Shown here piece after piece: positions 38,020-47,738 of a stretch of DNA of 64,000 nt; positions within the stretch are counted from its first letter, which is position 1; every line of letters begins with the position of its first letter. Origin of the DNA: Paracoccus sediminicola (GTDB taxonomy: Bacteria > Pseudomonadota > Alphaproteobacteria > Rhodobacterales > Rhodobacteraceae). The position numbers were made by a program, and so were the translations under genes. The DNA lies in the NCBI RefSeq assembly GCF_027912835.1, contig NZ_CP115768.1:124001-188000 (forward strand), given 5' to 3'. Under the pieces are notes generated by a model. That model was not told where the DNA came from, did not search any database, and saw only the letters and a program-made list of their open reading frames with translations.

Positions 38020-38637
38020 ATGGCGCTTTATCCCGATACCGACGCGCTTACCGATCTGTCCGAGCTGGTTCAGGCCCGTTTCGACGATGACGTGCTGAAT
38101 ACCGAGATCGCCTTTGACGAGCTGAACGTGACCGTGACGCTCCCGGGTCTGCTGCGGGTGATCGAGTTCCTGCAATCGGATGCGAATTGCCGCTTTTCGA
38201 CGCTGATCGACATCACTGCGGTCGACTATCCCGAGCGTCCGGCCCGGTTCGATGTCGTGTATCAGATGCTGTCGATGTATCAGAACCAGCGCATCCGGGT
38301 GAAGGTCGCCGTGCGCGAGGACGAGCTGGTGCCGTCGGCCACCGGGCTGTTCCCGGGCGCCGACTGGTATGAGCGTGAGATCTTCGATCTGTTCGGCATC
38401 ATGTTCTCGGGCCATCCCGATCTGCGCCGCATCCTGACGGATTACGGATTCCGCGGGCATCCGCTGCGCAAGGATTTCCCGACCACCGGCTATGTCGAGG
38501 TCCGCTACGACGAGGCGTTGAAGCGCGTGGTCTATGAACCCGTCAAGCTGACGCAGGAATACCGGCAGTTCGATTTCCTTTCTCCGTGGGAAGGCGCGAA
38601 ATACGTCCTGCCCGGTGACGAAAAGACGGAGGGCTAA
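38020..38637 (+). CDS. nuoC: NADH-quinone oxidoreductase subunit C
   Basis: The 30-kDa-type subunit of the peripheral arm, 205 residues. The motif [28 protein letters not shown] followed by GHPLRKDFP is the family signature. It is separate from nuoD, unlike the fused NuoCD of enterobacteria. It lies four bases after nuoB and three before nuoD. Confidence 0.97.
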   Translation: MALYPDTDALTDLSELVQARFDDDVLNTEIAFDELNVTVTLPGLLRVIEFLQSDANCRFSTLIDITAVDYPERPARFDVVYQMLSMYQNQRIRVKVAVREDELVPSATGLFPGADWYEREIFDLFGIMFSGHPDLRRILTDYGFRGHPLRKDFPTTGYVEVRYDEALKRVVYEPVKLTQEYRQFDFLSPWEGAKYVLPGDEKTEG

Positions 38638-38640
38638 GCC

Positions 38641-39876
38641 ATGGACGGCGATATTCGCGTCAACAGCTATGACGATGGCTCGGTCGATGCCGAGACCGAT
38701 GAACAGGCAATCCGCAACTTCAATATCAATTTCGGTCCCCAGCACCCCGCCGCGCATGGCGTGCTGCGCATGGTGGTCGAGCTTGACGGCGAGGTGGTGG
38801 AACGCGCTGACCCGCATATCGGTCTGCTTCACCGCGGGACCGAAAAGCTCATGGAGTCGCGGACTTACCTTCAGAACCTGCCGTATTTCGACCGGCTGGA
38901 CTATTCCTCGCCGCAGAATCAGGAACATGCCTGGTGTCTGGCGATCGAGAAGCTGGCCGGGATCGAGGTGCCGAAGCGGGCGCAGATCATCCGTGTGATG
39001 TATGACGAGATCGGCCGCATCCTGAACCATATGCTCGGTGTCACCACCGGGGCGATGGATGTCGGCGCGCTGACCCCGCCGCTTTGGGGGTTCAAGGCTC
39101 GCGAAGAGCTGATGGTGTTCTGTGAACGTGCCTCGGGCGCCCGGCTGCACATGGCCTATTACCGGCCCGGCGGCGTGCATCAGGATCTGCCGCCGGATCT
39201 GGTCGACGATATTGAAGAGTGGTGTGACAGCTTCCCGAAATTGCTGGACGACCTTCACGGGCTTCTGACCGAGAACCGAATTTTCAAGCAGCGCCTCGTC
39301 GATATCGGCGTCGTGACCGAACAGGACGCGCTGAACTGGGGTTACAGCGGTGTCATGGTGCGCGGCTCCGGTCTCGCATGGGATCTGCGGAAATCGCAGC
39401 CCTATGACGGTTACGAGGAATATGATTTCCAGATTCCGGTGGGCAAGAATGGCGATTGTTATGACCGCTATCTGGTTCGCATGGCCGAATGCGTGGAGTC
39501 GGTCAAGATCATCAAGCAGGCCTGCCAGAAATGGCGCGAGACGCCGGGCGAGGTGCTGACCCGCGGCAAGGTCGCACCGCCGCGCCGGACCGAGATGAAG
39601 ACCGACATGGAAAGCCTGATCCATCACTTCAAGCTTTACACCGAGGGCTTCAAGGTGCCCGCGGGCGAGGTTTATGCTGCGGTCGAGGCACCCAAGGGCG
39701 AGTTCGGGGTTTATCTTGTCGGGGACGGCACCAACAAACCTTATCGCGCCAAGCTGCGCGCGCCGGGTTTCGCACATCTTCAGTCGATGGACTGGATGGC
39801 GACGGGGCATATGCTGTCGGATATTCCCGCCTTCATCGCGACGCTCGACATCGTGTTCGGCGAGGTTGATCGCTGA
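38641..39876 (+). CDS. nuoD: NADH-quinone oxidoreductase subunit D
   Basis: The 49-kDa-type subunit, which forms the quinone pocket with NuoB and descends from hydrogenase large subunits. The 411-residue protein has [13 protein letters not shown] with the quinone-site His, then HRGTEKLME and [19 protein letters not shown]. The C-terminal GEVDR is typical. Its final base overlaps the ATG of the small lipoprotein gene. Confidence 0.97.
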   Translation: MDGDIRVNSYDDGSVDAETDEQAIRNFNINFGPQHPAAHGVLRMVVELDGEVVERADPHIGLLHRGTEKLMESRTYLQNLPYFDRLDYSSPQNQEHAWCLAIEKLAGIEVPKRAQIIRVMYDEIGRILNHMLGVTTGAMDVGALTPPLWGFKAREELMVFCERASGARLHMAYYRPGGVHQDLPPDLVDDIEEWCDSFPKLLDDLHGLLTENRIFKQRLVDIGVVTEQDALNWGYSGVMVRGSGLAWDLRKSQPYDGYEEYDFQIPVGKNGDCYDRYLVRMAECVESVKIIKQACQKWRETPGEVLTRGKVAPPRRTEMKTDMESLIHHFKLYTEGFKVPAGEVYAAVEAPKGEFGVYLVGDGTNKPYRAKLRAPGFAHLQSMDWMATGHMLSDIPAFIATLDIVFGEVDR

Positions 39877-40124
39877 TGCGTGGGCTGCGCGCTTCGGTGG
39901 CGCTCTGCGCGGCGCTGGCGGGTCTCGTGGCCTGCGGCCAGCGTGATCCGGACTGGCTGACACCGGAACGGTCCGGCCCGCATGTGCTTCAGCTCATGCC
40001 GGGCTCCGCATCCTGTGACGCTGCCCCGGCACCGGACAGCGCAGAGATTGCGGCGTTCTTGGGCGCCGTGCAGACGCAGCCGGTCGCGCCGCCGGATCAT
40101 TGCAAGAAAGTTCCTTCGCGCTGA
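39876..40124 (+). CDS. Small putative lipoprotein in the nuo operon
   Basis: The 82-residue product has a lipoprotein signal: a basic start, a hydrophobic run and the lipobox LVAC (about residues 17-20), so Cys20 would be lipidated. The mature part is only about 60 residues, contains two more Cys (CDAAPAPD and DHCKKVPSR) that could form a disulfide, and has no family I recognise. The ATG shares a base with the nuoD stop, so it belongs to the operon. It may correspond to a URF reported in the P. denitrificans NQO cluster, but I cannot align it here. Confidence 0.7.
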   Translation: MRGLRASVALCAALAGLVACGQRDPDWLTPERSGPHVLQLMPGSASCDAAPAPDSAEIAAFLGAVQTQPVAPPDHCKKVPSR

Positions 40125-40166
40125 TCCGCGGCGGGACTGCTGACATCAAGGAACGGATAGACGAAC

Positions 40167-41213
40167 ATGCTTCGCCGCCTCAGCCCCATCCAGCCGGACT
40201 CCTTCGAGTTCACGCCCGCCAATCTCGACTGGGCGCGTGCGCAGATGACCAAGTTCCCCGAGGGACGCCAGCAATCGGCGATCATCCCGGTTCTGTGGCG
40301 CGCGCAGGAACAGGAGGGCTGGCTGAGCCGCCCGGCCATCGAATACTGCGCTGAATTGCTGGGCATGGCGTATATCCGCGCGCTGGAAGTGGCGACGTTC
40401 TATTTCATGTTCCAGCTGCACCCGGTGGGCAGTGTTGCGAATATCCAGATCTGCGGCACGACGACCTGCATGGTCTGCGGTTCGGGCGACCTGATCGCGG
40501 TCTGCAAGGAAAAGATCGCGCCGCAGCCGCATACCGTGTCCGCTGACGGCAAGTTCTCCTGGGAGGAGGTCGAGTGTCTTGGAGCCTGCGCGAATGCGCC
40601 GATGGCTCAGATCGGCAAGGATTATTACGAGGATCTCACGCCCGAAAAGCTTGCTCAGCTGATCGATGCGATGGCGGCGGGACAGGTGCCTCTGCCCGGC
40701 TCGCAAAGCGGACGCTACGCGTCCGAGCCGGCAGAGGGGCAGAGCGCGCTTACCGGGCTGAAGCCGCCGGCCGAGCAATATAACGCCTCGGTCGCTCTGG
40801 CCGCCGAGCTGGGCGACACGCTCAAGCGCATCGATGGCACCGAGGTGCCGATCCTGACCCCCTGGGTAACGAGCGAAAACCCCGAGGGTGAGGATGCACC
40901 GGTGGACACGCCGCCGCCTCCGGGTTTCGACGATGACGATCTGGCGGATGTCGGTCGCCGCCCTGCCGCGCTTGGTGCGGCACGGGACGGAAATCCGGAC
41001 GATCTGAAGCAAATCAACGGAGTTGGTCCGAAACTGGAGGAATTGCTGAACAGCCTTGGCTTTTACCACTTCGACCAGATTGCGTCCTGGAGCGATGAGG
41101 AAGTCGCCTGGGTCGACGCGAATCTCGAAGGATTCAAGGGCCGTGTGACGCGCGATGGCTGGGTCGAACAAGCCGACCGGCTGGCGCGGAGCAGTGAAGG
41201 TGCGGACAGCTAG
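40167..41213 (+). CDS. nuoE: NADH-quinone oxidoreductase subunit E with C-terminal extension
   Basis: The 24-kDa-type subunit that carries the [2Fe-2S] cluster N1a. Ligands are C96, C101, C137 and C141, the same numbers reported for P. denitrificans Nqo2. That core ends near residue 240, but this protein has 348 residues. The tail has a Pro/Asp-rich linker and, at about 277-340, a helix-hairpin-helix-like domain beginning [20 protein letters not shown] and ending [16 protein letters not shown]. The next protein in the operon ends with a clearly similar domain. The function of the tail is unknown. Confidence 0.96.
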   Translation: MLRRLSPIQPDSFEFTPANLDWARAQMTKFPEGRQQSAIIPVLWRAQEQEGWLSRPAIEYCAELLGMAYIRALEVATFYFMFQLHPVGSVANIQICGTTTCMVCGSGDLIAVCKEKIAPQPHTVSADGKFSWEEVECLGACANAPMAQIGKDYYEDLTPEKLAQLIDAMAAGQVPLPGSQSGRYASEPAEGQSALTGLKPPAEQYNASVALAAELGDTLKRIDGTEVPILTPWVTSENPEGEDAPVDTPPPPGFDDDDLADVGRRPAALGAARDGNPDDLKQINGVGPKLEELLNSLGFYHFDQIASWSDEEVAWVDANLEGFKGRVTRDGWVEQADRLARSSEGADS

Positions 41214-41239
41214 GATCAACCGCAACAACGGGGTGACGA

Positions 41240-42421
41240 ATGCTGAAGAATGAATGCTCTCGGAATTGCTGGCTGGCCGGTGCGGTGGCCGGTTTGCTGG
41301 TGTGGATTTTCAACGGCACGTTTTTCGGCGGGCTCGCGCTTGGGCTGATTACCTTCCTCTTGCTCGGCAGCCTGTTGCGCTGGCTCATCTGCGAGGGGCG
41401 CGGCGGTGTTTATGAGGACAGCGAAGTCCTGACCGCCAAGCCTACGCATCCGGCGCATGAAGATGAGGGCGGCATTCTGGAACGGGCCGAGCAGGCGGTG
41501 GTCGACGCAGGTGCGGCGATTGCATCGGGCGCTGTGGCCGCGGTCGAGAAGGGTCGCGAAGCAATGCGCGACATGACCGATGACGACGATGATGATGATG
41601 ACGACCGGACGCGGGATCGCGAAGACGACCGGAAGGACCGGGCGGCGCGCAAGGATCGCGATGACGACGATGACGACGATGACAGCTTGCTTGAGCGCGC
41701 TGAAGATCGTCTCGAACAGGCCGGCGACGCGGTAAAAGAGGCGATGGGCGCCATCGCCGCGCGCGGCAAGCAGGCTATTTCCTCATTGACCAGCAATGAT
41801 GATCGCGATGAAAAAGCCGCTCGCGATGGAGAACAAGACCGGGCCGAGCGCGGCGCGGCGTCTCCCGCGGCTTTCCACGCCCCGCAGGCCGCTGAACCGG
41901 ACTCGGGCGCGGGCGATCCCAGCGATCACGTTTCGCCCTCCGGCGTTGCTGCCATTCCGCCAAAGAAAACCGACGCGGAAGATGTGGGCACGTCCAAGGC
42001 TGATAAGCCGGCTGCGGCCACAGATGCAGCGGCGACTCAAGCTGATACGAAGACGCAAGGTGCCGAGCAAAGCTCTGCGGCGGAGAAGCCTGAGCCTGCC
42101 AAGCCGTCTCAGGCCGCGACCTCAACGCAAAAGCCTGCGGCGGCCCCCAAAACTGCCAAGGCGGACGATTCTACAGGCGACGATCTGAAGGAGATCAAGG
42201 GTATCGGACCGCAGCTTGAGAAATTCCTCCACGATAACGGCGTGACCAGCTTTGCCGAAATCGCCGGGTGGAGCGAGGCTGATATCGACAGCTATGCCGA
42301 GAAAATCGGGCGTGGTGGCGGGCGGATCCGCTCGGATGAGTGGGTCGAGCAGGCGAAGCTATTGGCCAAGGGCGGCTCGACCGAATTTTCGCGTCGCGTC
42401 GACAAGGGCGAGGTCTATTGA
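41240..42421 (+). CDS. Asp-rich membrane protein with C-terminal HhH-like domain
   Basis: I do not recognise the whole protein. It has 393 residues: two N-terminal membrane helices (about 11-29 and 32-50), then two related helical modules (79-113 and 149-183, both starting LERAE and ending KG-x2-A), each next to Asp-rich sequence, with runs of nine Asp at 114-122 and eight at 141-148. A long Ala/Pro/Lys-rich linker follows, and from about 314 a domain beginning DDLKEIKGIGPQLEKFLHDN, similar to the NuoE tail. It lies between nuoE and a DUF5337 gene. A role as a cytoplasmic tether of complex I is only a guess. Confidence 0.8.
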   Translation: MLKNECSRNCWLAGAVAGLLVWIFNGTFFGGLALGLITFLLLGSLLRWLICEGRGGVYEDSEVLTAKPTHPAHEDEGGILERAEQAVVDAGAAIASGAVAAVEKGREAMRDMTDDDDDDDDDRTRDREDDRKDRAARKDRDDDDDDDDSLLERAEDRLEQAGDAVKEAMGAIAARGKQAISSLTSNDDRDEKAARDGEQDRAERGAASPAAFHAPQAAEPDSGAGDPSDHVSPSGVAAIPPKKTDAEDVGTSKADKPAAATDAAATQADTKTQGAEQSSAAEKPEPAKPSQAATSTQKPAAAPKTAKADDSTGDDLKEIKGIGPQLEKFLHDNGVTSFAEIAGWSEADIDSYAEKIGRGGGRIRSDEWVEQAKLLAKGGSTEFSRRVDKGEVY

Positions 42422-42648
42422 TGGCCGAACGGTCCAGAGAGGATGTCAGTCAGCTTCGGCTCGCCGCGCTCGTGATGGCGGCGACGGCGCTGATCTGGCT
42501 GGCTCTGAACTGGGCCGGGCAGCGCTATGACTGGCCGCCGCAATACGCTTTTCTCGCGGACCTCGCCGCGATTGGTGGTTTTGTCTGGTCGCTGCTGGTG
42601 ACCTGGCGTATCTGGCGGCGCGGGGCGCGGCCAGGCAAGGAAGGATGA
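42421..42648 (+). CDS. DUF5337 family membrane protein
   Basis: Protein of 75 residues with two hydrophobic helices ([20 protein letters not shown] and [21 protein letters not shown]) around a short loop GQRYDWPPQ. It fits DUF5337, a family I know from complex I operons of Rhodobacterales. The function is unknown. The ATG overlaps the last base of the upstream stop. AAGGAAGGA at its own end serves as the nuoF ribosome site. Confidence 0.8.
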   Translation: MAERSREDVSQLRLAALVMAATALIWLALNWAGQRYDWPPQYAFLADLAAIGGFVWSLLVTWRIWRRGARPGKEG

Positions 42649-42655
42649 CGACGCA

Positions 42656-43951
42656 ATGCTGAAGGATCAGGATCGCATTTTCCAGAACCTCTACGGGATG
42701 GGAGAGCGCAGCTTGAAGGCGGCGCAATCGCGCGGCTGCTGGGACGGCACTGCCGACATCATCGGCAGGGGGCGCGACAAGATCATCGAAGAGATGAAAG
42801 CCTCGGGCCTGCGCGGCCGTGGCGGCGCGGGCTTTCCGACCGGGCTGAAATGGTCCTTCATGCCGAAGGAATCCGATGGGCGCCCTGCCTATCTTGTGGT
42901 GAATGCCGACGAATCCGAGCCCGCGACCTGCAAGGACCGCGAGATCATGCGTCACGATCCGCATACGCTGATCGAGGGTTGCCTGATCGCGAGCTTCGCG
43001 ATGAATGCCCATGCCTGCTATATCTATATCCGCGGCGAATATATCCGCGAGCGTGAGGCGCTCCAGCACGCCATCAACGAATGCTATGATGCCGGGCTGG
43101 TCGGCAAGAATGCCAGCAGCTCGGGCTGGGATTTCGACATTTATCTGGCCCACGGTGCCGGCGCCTATATCTGCGGCGAGGAAACCGCGTTGCTTGAAAG
43201 CCTGGAAGGCAAGAAGGGTATGCCCCGGATGAAGCCCCCCTTCCCGGCGGGGGCGGGGCTTTATGGCTGCCCGACAACGGTGAACAATGTCGAATCCATT
43301 GCCGTTGTGCCAGAGATCCTGCGGCGCGGGCCGGAATGGTTCGCAGGCTTCGGACGCCCCAACAATGCGGGCACAAAGCTGTTCGGGCTGACCGGCCATG
43401 TGAACACGCCTTGCGTCGTAGAAGAGGCGATGTCGATCCCGATGAAGGAACTCATCGATAAGCATGGCGGCGGCATCCGGGGTGGCTGGAAAAATCTCAA
43501 GGCGATCATCCCCGGCGGCGCCTCGTGTCCGATCCTGACGGCTGAGCAATGCGAAACCGCGATCATGGATTATGACGGCATGAAAGAGCTGAAATCCAGC
43601 TTTGGCACCGCCTGCATGATCGTGATGGACCAGGACACAGATGTCATCAAGGCGGTCTGGCGGCTGTCGAAATTCTTCAAGCATGAAAGCTGCGGCCAGT
43701 GCACGCCCTGCCGCGAGGGCACCGGCTGGATGATGCGGGTGATGGAGCGTCTGGTCACCGGCGAGGCGGAGGTCGAGGAAATCGACATGCTGCTGGACGT
43801 GACCAAGCAGGTCGAAGGCCACACAATCTGCGCCCTCGGCGATGCCGCGGCCTGGCCCATCCAGGGCCTGATCCGCAATTTCCGAGGTGAGATCGAGGAT
43901 CGGCTCAAGGCGAAGAAAACCGGGCGCATGGGCGCCATGGCGGCGGAGTGA
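42656..43951 (+). CDS. nuoF: NADH-quinone oxidoreductase subunit F
   Basis: The 51-kDa-type subunit that binds NADH and FMN and carries cluster N3. The 431-residue protein shows [16 protein letters not shown] for NADH/FMN binding and [17 protein letters not shown]. The [4Fe-4S] ligands start at C346 in [11 protein letters not shown], with the fourth Cys in [20 protein letters not shown] precedes the ATG. Its stop overlaps the MAPEG gene start. Confidence 0.97.
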   Translation: MLKDQDRIFQNLYGMGERSLKAAQSRGCWDGTADIIGRGRDKIIEEMKASGLRGRGGAGFPTGLKWSFMPKESDGRPAYLVVNADESEPATCKDREIMRHDPHTLIEGCLIASFAMNAHACYIYIRGEYIREREALQHAINECYDAGLVGKNASSSGWDFDIYLAHGAGAYICGEETALLESLEGKKGMPRMKPPFPAGAGLYGCPTTVNNVESIAVVPEILRRGPEWFAGFGRPNNAGTKLFGLTGHVNTPCVVEEAMSIPMKELIDKHGGGIRGGWKNLKAIIPGGASCPILTAEQCETAIMDYDGMKELKSSFGTACMIVMDQDTDVIKAVWRLSKFFKHESCGQCTPCREGTGWMMRVMERLVTGEAEVEEIDMLLDVTKQVEGHTICALGDAAAWPIQGLIRNFRGEIEDRLKAKKTGRMGAMAAE

Positions 43952-44364
43952 TGGAGCATTTCGCCGAAATATATGCTCAGGCAATCGCGTCATTGGCCAT
44001 TTGGCCATTGATTGTGCTTGTCTTGGCAAATGTTTCATCCAATGGGCGGAATGCTGAACTTTTGTCCGACTGCGGCAAGCCCAAGGCGGACTATATCAAT
44101 GTGCTATTTAGACGCGAACGCGCATTCATGAACGCGGTCGAGGTCTCGGGTCCGTTTGTTGGCGCTACGGTCGCCGCTATTCTGGCTGGTGCGCCTCCAT
44201 TCTTTGTAAATCTGGTCAGCGCCCTGTTCATCGTTCTGCGGGTAGCAATGGCGGTGGTCCATATCCGCAGCACCCGTCAGGGTCTGCGGTCCGCTCTTTT
44301 TGCAGCGGGCGTTGCCTGTATCGGTGCGCTTGCGATAATGGCTCTGGCTGGCGTGGTGCTCTGA
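43951..44364 (+). CDS. MAPEG family membrane protein
   Basis: The 137-residue protein has four hydrophobic segments and the MAPEG-like pattern RRERAFMNAVEVSGPFVGA, corresponding to the family's conserved Glu/Asn/Glu region near helix 2, and LRVAMAVVHIRSTRQG. MAPEG proteins include glutathione-dependent enzymes, but many bacterial ones lack known activity. The first 120 bases are only about 47% GC, unlike the flanking nuo genes, with codons such as ATA and TTG that are rare around it. The ATG overlaps the nuoF stop. Genes of this type have been seen in Rhodobacterales nuo operons, so the low GC may be old rather than recent transfer. Confidence 0.82.
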   Translation: MEHFAEIYAQAIASLAIWPLIVLVLANVSSNGRNAELLSDCGKPKADYINVLFRRERAFMNAVEVSGPFVGATVAAILAGAPPFFVNLVSALFIVLRVAMAVVHIRSTRQGLRSALFAAGVACIGALAIMALAGVVL

Positions 44365-44460
44365 TGAGGTGCGCAAAACATAGTTGCCAGGTTGGTATGT
44401 CGCTCACATCACGCTCACCCCACCGTGTCGGGCTGTCGGGTGCTGGCCGTGATATGACCT

Positions 44461-44480
44461 CCTCCATAAGCAAATGGAGG
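44461..44480 (+). promoter_or_regulatory. Hairpin that would sequester the ribosome-binding site of the DUF5333 gene
   Basis: CCTCCAT (44461-44467) and ATGGAGG (44474-44480) form a perfect 7-bp stem with loop AAGCAA. The right arm contains GGAGG, the Shine-Dalgarno sequence eight bases before the ATG at 44489. The left arm therefore acts as an anti-Shine-Dalgarno, which could lower translation or respond to temperature or a ligand. Confidence 0.55.
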
Positions 44481-44488
44481 CACGAGCC

Positions 44489-44896
44489 ATGAAGAAACTG
44501 ATCGCAACCGCCCTGACCGCCAGCATTTTTGCCGCCGCCGCGCCCGCGATGGCGCAGGCGCCGCTGAGCCAGGAAAAATACATCAACGACCGGCTGATCG
44601 CCGCGCGGATAGCCGACCGCGTCCGCCGCGAATGCCCGTCCATCGATGCGCGGATCGTCTATGCCTGGAGCCAGGCGCGCGCGTTGAAACGCTACGCCGA
44701 GAACCAGGGCTATAGCAGCGCCCAGATCGACGCGTTTCTCGACAGCGACACCGATAAGGCCCGGATCTATGCCGCGGCCGAGGAATATCTGACTCGCAAT
44801 GGCGCGGCCAAGGGGGATGCCGAATCCTTCTGCCGGGTCGGGCGGAATGAAATTGCAAGCAAGTCGGTCGCCGGATCTCTTCTGGTGGCCAAGTAA
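44489..44896 (+). CDS. DUF5333 family exported protein
   Basis: The 135-residue product has a signal peptide ending near APAMAQA and a mature part beginning [29 protein letters not shown]. It fits DUF5333, which I recall beside complex I genes of Rhodobacterales; its function is unknown. Two Cys (RRECPSI and ESFCRVG) may form a disulfide in the periplasm. The ATG at 44489 is chosen because the upstream in-frame start lies in the hairpin that carries GGAGG. It lies 124 bp after the MAPEG gene, the largest internal gap in this operon. Confidence 0.82.
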   Translation: MKKLIATALTASIFAAAAPAMAQAPLSQEKYINDRLIAARIADRVRRECPSIDARIVYAWSQARALKRYAENQGYSSAQIDAFLDSDTDKARIYAAAEEYLTRNGAAKGDAESFCRVGRNEIASKSVAGSLLVAK

Positions 44897-44906
44897 GGAC
44901 AACGAC

Positions 44907-46931
44907 ATGGCAGATCTGCGCACCATCAAGATCGACGGCAAGGAAATCGAGGTCGATCCGAACCTGACCCTGATCCAGGCCTGCGAACTGGCCGGCGTCG
45001 AGGTGCCGCGTTTCTGTTACCATGAACGCCTGTCCATTGCCGGCAATTGCCGCATGTGTCTGGTCGAAGTGGTCGGCGGGCCGCCCAAGCCCGCCGCCTC
45101 TTGCGCGATGCAGGTCAAGGATCTGCGGCCCGGCAAGGATGGGGAGCCATCCGAGATCCGCACCAATTCGCCGATGGTCAAGAAGGCCCGCGAGGGGGTG
45201 ATGGAGTTCCTGCTCATCAACCATCCGCTCGACTGCCCGATCTGCGATCAGGGCGGCGAGTGCGATCTGCAGGATCAGGCCATGGCCTATGGCGTCGATT
45301 TCAGCCGCTACCGCGAACCGAAGCGGGCGGCGGAAGAGCTGAATCTTGGTCCGCTGGTCGAGACGCACATGACCCGCTGCATTTCGTGTACGCGCTGCGT
45401 CCGCTTCACGACCGAGGTCGCAGGCATCACCCAGATGGGCCAGACCGGGCGCGGCGAGGACAGCGAGATCACCTCGTATCTCAACGAGACGCTGAACTCG
45501 AATCTGCAAGGCAACATCATCGATCTGTGCCCGGTGGGCGCGCTGGTCAGCAAGCCCTATGCCTTCACCGCCCGCCCGTGGGAGCTGACCAAGACCGAAT
45601 CCATTGACGTGATGGATGCGCTGGGCAGCAATATCCGCGTCGATACCAAGGGGCGCGAGGTGATGCGCATCCTGCCGCGCAACAATGATGCAGTGAACGA
45701 GGAATGGATCAACGACAAGACCCGTTTCGTCTGGGACGGGCTGCGCCGTCAGCGTCTGGACCGGCCCTATATCCGAGAAAACGGCAAGCTGCGCGCCGCG
45801 GAATGGGGCGAGGCGCTGGCCGCTGCCGCGAATGCGATGAAGGGCAGGAAGCTCGCCGGGCTGATCGGCGAGCTGGTCCCGGTCGAGGCGGCGTTCAGCC
45901 TCAAGCAGCTGATCGAGGGGCAGGGCGGCCATGTCGAGTGCCGGGTGGATGGTGCAAGGCTTCCGGCGGGCAACCGCGCCGCCTATGTCGGCACCGCGAC
46001 AATCGAGGATATCGACGATGCGCAGATGATCCAACTCATCGGCACCAATCCCCGCACCGAGGCGCCGGTGCTCAATGCCCGCATCCGCGCCGCCTGGGCG
46101 CGCGGCGCACAGATCGGGCTGGTCGGCGAACCGGTGGATCTGACCTATGACTACGCCCATCTCGGCAATGACCGCGCGGCGCTTGAAGATCTTTCCTCCC
46201 GCGAGATCAGCGATGAAACGAAGGACAAGCCAACCCTGGTGATCGTGGGGCAGGGCGCCTTGCGTGAAGCCGACGGAGAGGCGGTGCTGGCGCATGCGAT
46301 GCGGCTGGCCGGGAACAGCAACTCCCGGTTGATGGTGCTGCACACCGCCGCAAGCCGCGTCGGCGCGATGGATGTGGGTGCCGTCACCGACGGGGGGCTG
46401 GATGCCGCCATCGACGGGGCCGAGGTGATTTACAATCTCGGCGCGGATGAGGTGGATATCGATCCGGGCGCCTTCGTGATCTATCAGGGAAGTCATGGCG
46501 ACCGCGGCGCGCATCGTGCCGACATCATCCTGCCGGGCGCGTGCTACACCGAGGAAAACGGGCTTTTCGTGAACACCGAGGGCCGTCCCCAGCTTGCGAT
46601 GCGCGCCAATTTCGCGCCCGGCGTCGCCAAGGAGAACTGGGCGATCCTGCGCGCGCTGTCGGCCGAACTCGACGCGGCTCTGCCCTGGAACAGCCTTGCG
46701 CAGCTGCGTCAGGCGCTGGTCGCCGAAGTGCCGCATCTGGGCCGCATCGGCGAGGTCAGCGAAAACGAAGGGGCGGCGCTGGATGGTTTCGATCTCGGCA
46801 AAGCCGATTTCCGCTATGCGATCGCTGATTTCTATCTGACCAACCCGATTGCCCGTGCCTCGCCGCTAATGGGCCAGCTGTCTGCCATGGCCGCGTCGCG
46901 TGCTTCGGGCGACATGCTGGCTGCGGAATAG
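44907..46931 (+). CDS. nuoG: NADH-quinone oxidoreductase subunit G
   Basis: The 75-kDa-type subunit that carries three or more Fe-S clusters. From the ATG at 44907 it has 674 residues, one more than I recall for Nqo3. Ligand motifs are [15 protein letters not shown] (N1b), the histidine-containing [14 protein letters not shown] (N5) and CISCTRC with CPVGAL (N4). The C-terminal two thirds form the molybdopterin-like domain without cofactor. AAGGAC lies before the ATG. The earlier in-frame start is inside the DUF5333 gene. Confidence 0.97.
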   Translation: MADLRTIKIDGKEIEVDPNLTLIQACELAGVEVPRFCYHERLSIAGNCRMCLVEVVGGPPKPAASCAMQVKDLRPGKDGEPSEIRTNSPMVKKAREGVMEFLLINHPLDCPICDQGGECDLQDQAMAYGVDFSRYREPKRAAEELNLGPLVETHMTRCISCTRCVRFTTEVAGITQMGQTGRGEDSEITSYLNETLNSNLQGNIIDLCPVGALVSKPYAFTARPWELTKTESIDVMDALGSNIRVDTKGREVMRILPRNNDAVNEEWINDKTRFVWDGLRRQRLDRPYIRENGKLRAAEWGEALAAAANAMKGRKLAGLIGELVPVEAAFSLKQLIEGQGGHVECRVDGARLPAGNRAAYVGTATIEDIDDAQMIQLIGTNPRTEAPVLNARIRAAWARGAQIGLVGEPVDLTYDYAHLGNDRAALEDLSSREISDETKDKPTLVIVGQGALREADGEAVLAHAMRLAGNSNSRLMVLHTAASRVGAMDVGAVTDGGLDAAIDGAEVIYNLGADEVDIDPGAFVIYQGSHGDRGAHRADIILPGACYTEENGLFVNTEGRPQLAMRANFAPGVAKENWAILRALSAELDAALPWNSLAQLRQALVAEVPHLGRIGEVSENEGAALDGFDLGKADFRYAIADFYLTNPIARASPLMGQLSAMAASRASGDMLAAE

Positions 46932-46940
46932 GATAGCGCA

Positions 46941-47738
46941 GTGCGGCGTGTTCTCATCATCGGTGCGGTAGCGGGGCTGCTGGTTTCTCTCGCCGGTTGC
47001 GGTGGCGAGGCGTCCTCGAATGGCGGGCTGTCGTCGCCGCCGCGCGCCAAGCCGGCGACGCTGCCGGTCCGGCTGGAAGGGCCGACCGAGGACACGTCGA
47101 TTTTGGCAGGAGTCTCGACCCGCAGCGGCGAGTTGCTGATTCTGGAAAATGACGGATCGGTGTCGCGCACCGCCGTCGATTCCCCTCGCGGCCGCCAGAC
47201 CATCCGCCAGGCGGATCAGGAAATGTTCAGCCTGACCGATGTGCTGGTCACAGATGAAACGATTGCCCTGGAGGATCTGCCGAAGCCGCCGAGCGCGCAG
47301 GATCTTGCGCTGGAAGCATTTGCGGCGCGCCGCGGCTCGGCACTGCCCGCGCGGATCGTTCCCGCTCCGGCTGAGGCGTTTCTCGGCGCATCGGTCAGGC
47401 CGGTGCAGAGCAGGGCGGGTCAGTCGATTTCGGAGCTGGTCGCGGTCTATGTGAAGCTCAGGCAGGGGGTGGACGGCAGCGCCGCCTTTGCCTATGCCAC
47501 CTGCACGCTGGCTGCGTGGTCGACGACCACCGACACGCCCTATGCGCGCCATATCCGGACGCTGTCCAGTGAACGGGGCGGAGTGCTGACGGTGGAATCG
47601 ATCTTCACCATGTCAGAATCCCTGCCATTGGGTTTGCGGGTGATGGAACGAGACGAAACCTTGCAGGATTGCAGGGCGAACGGCATTCCCGCCAGAGTGG
47701 TGGCGGGGCCTGTGGAAGGGACGGAAAAGAATGGCTGA
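46941..47738 (+). CDS. Putative lipoprotein in the nuo operon
   Basis: Unrecognised 265-residue protein between nuoG and nuoH. A lipoprotein signal is visible, with lipobox LAGC near residues 17-20. The mature part has mixed Ala/Val-rich segments, two later Cys (YATCTLAAW and LQDCRANG) and no known domain. The start is GTG at 46941, nine bases after the nuoG stop, and its stop overlaps the nuoH ATG. It may match one of the URFs of the P. denitrificans cluster. A periplasmic assembly or sensor role is possible but unsupported. Confidence 0.72.
   Translation: MRRVLIIGAVAGLLVSLAGCGGEASSNGGLSSPPRAKPATLPVRLEGPTEDTSILAGVSTRSGELLILENDGSVSRTAVDSPRGRQTIRQADQEMFSLTDVLVTDETIALEDLPKPPSAQDLALEAFAARRGSALPARIVPAPAEAFLGASVRPVQSRAGQSISELVAVYVKLRQGVDGSAAFAYATCTLAAWSTTTDTPYARHIRTLSSERGGVLTVESIFTMSESLPLGLRVMERDETLQDCRANGIPARVVAGPVEGTEKNG

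Noticed and set aside
41583..41690. Poly-GAC/GAT region in the Asp-rich gene seen as a sequencing slip or frameshift
   Set aside because: The runs mix GAC and GAT codons and the frame continues into a conserved C-terminal domain, so the reading is probably right.
44583..46736. 717-codon minus-strand frame opposite nuoG
   Set aside because: NuoG with all cluster ligands is on the plus strand; the antisense frame shows no domain.
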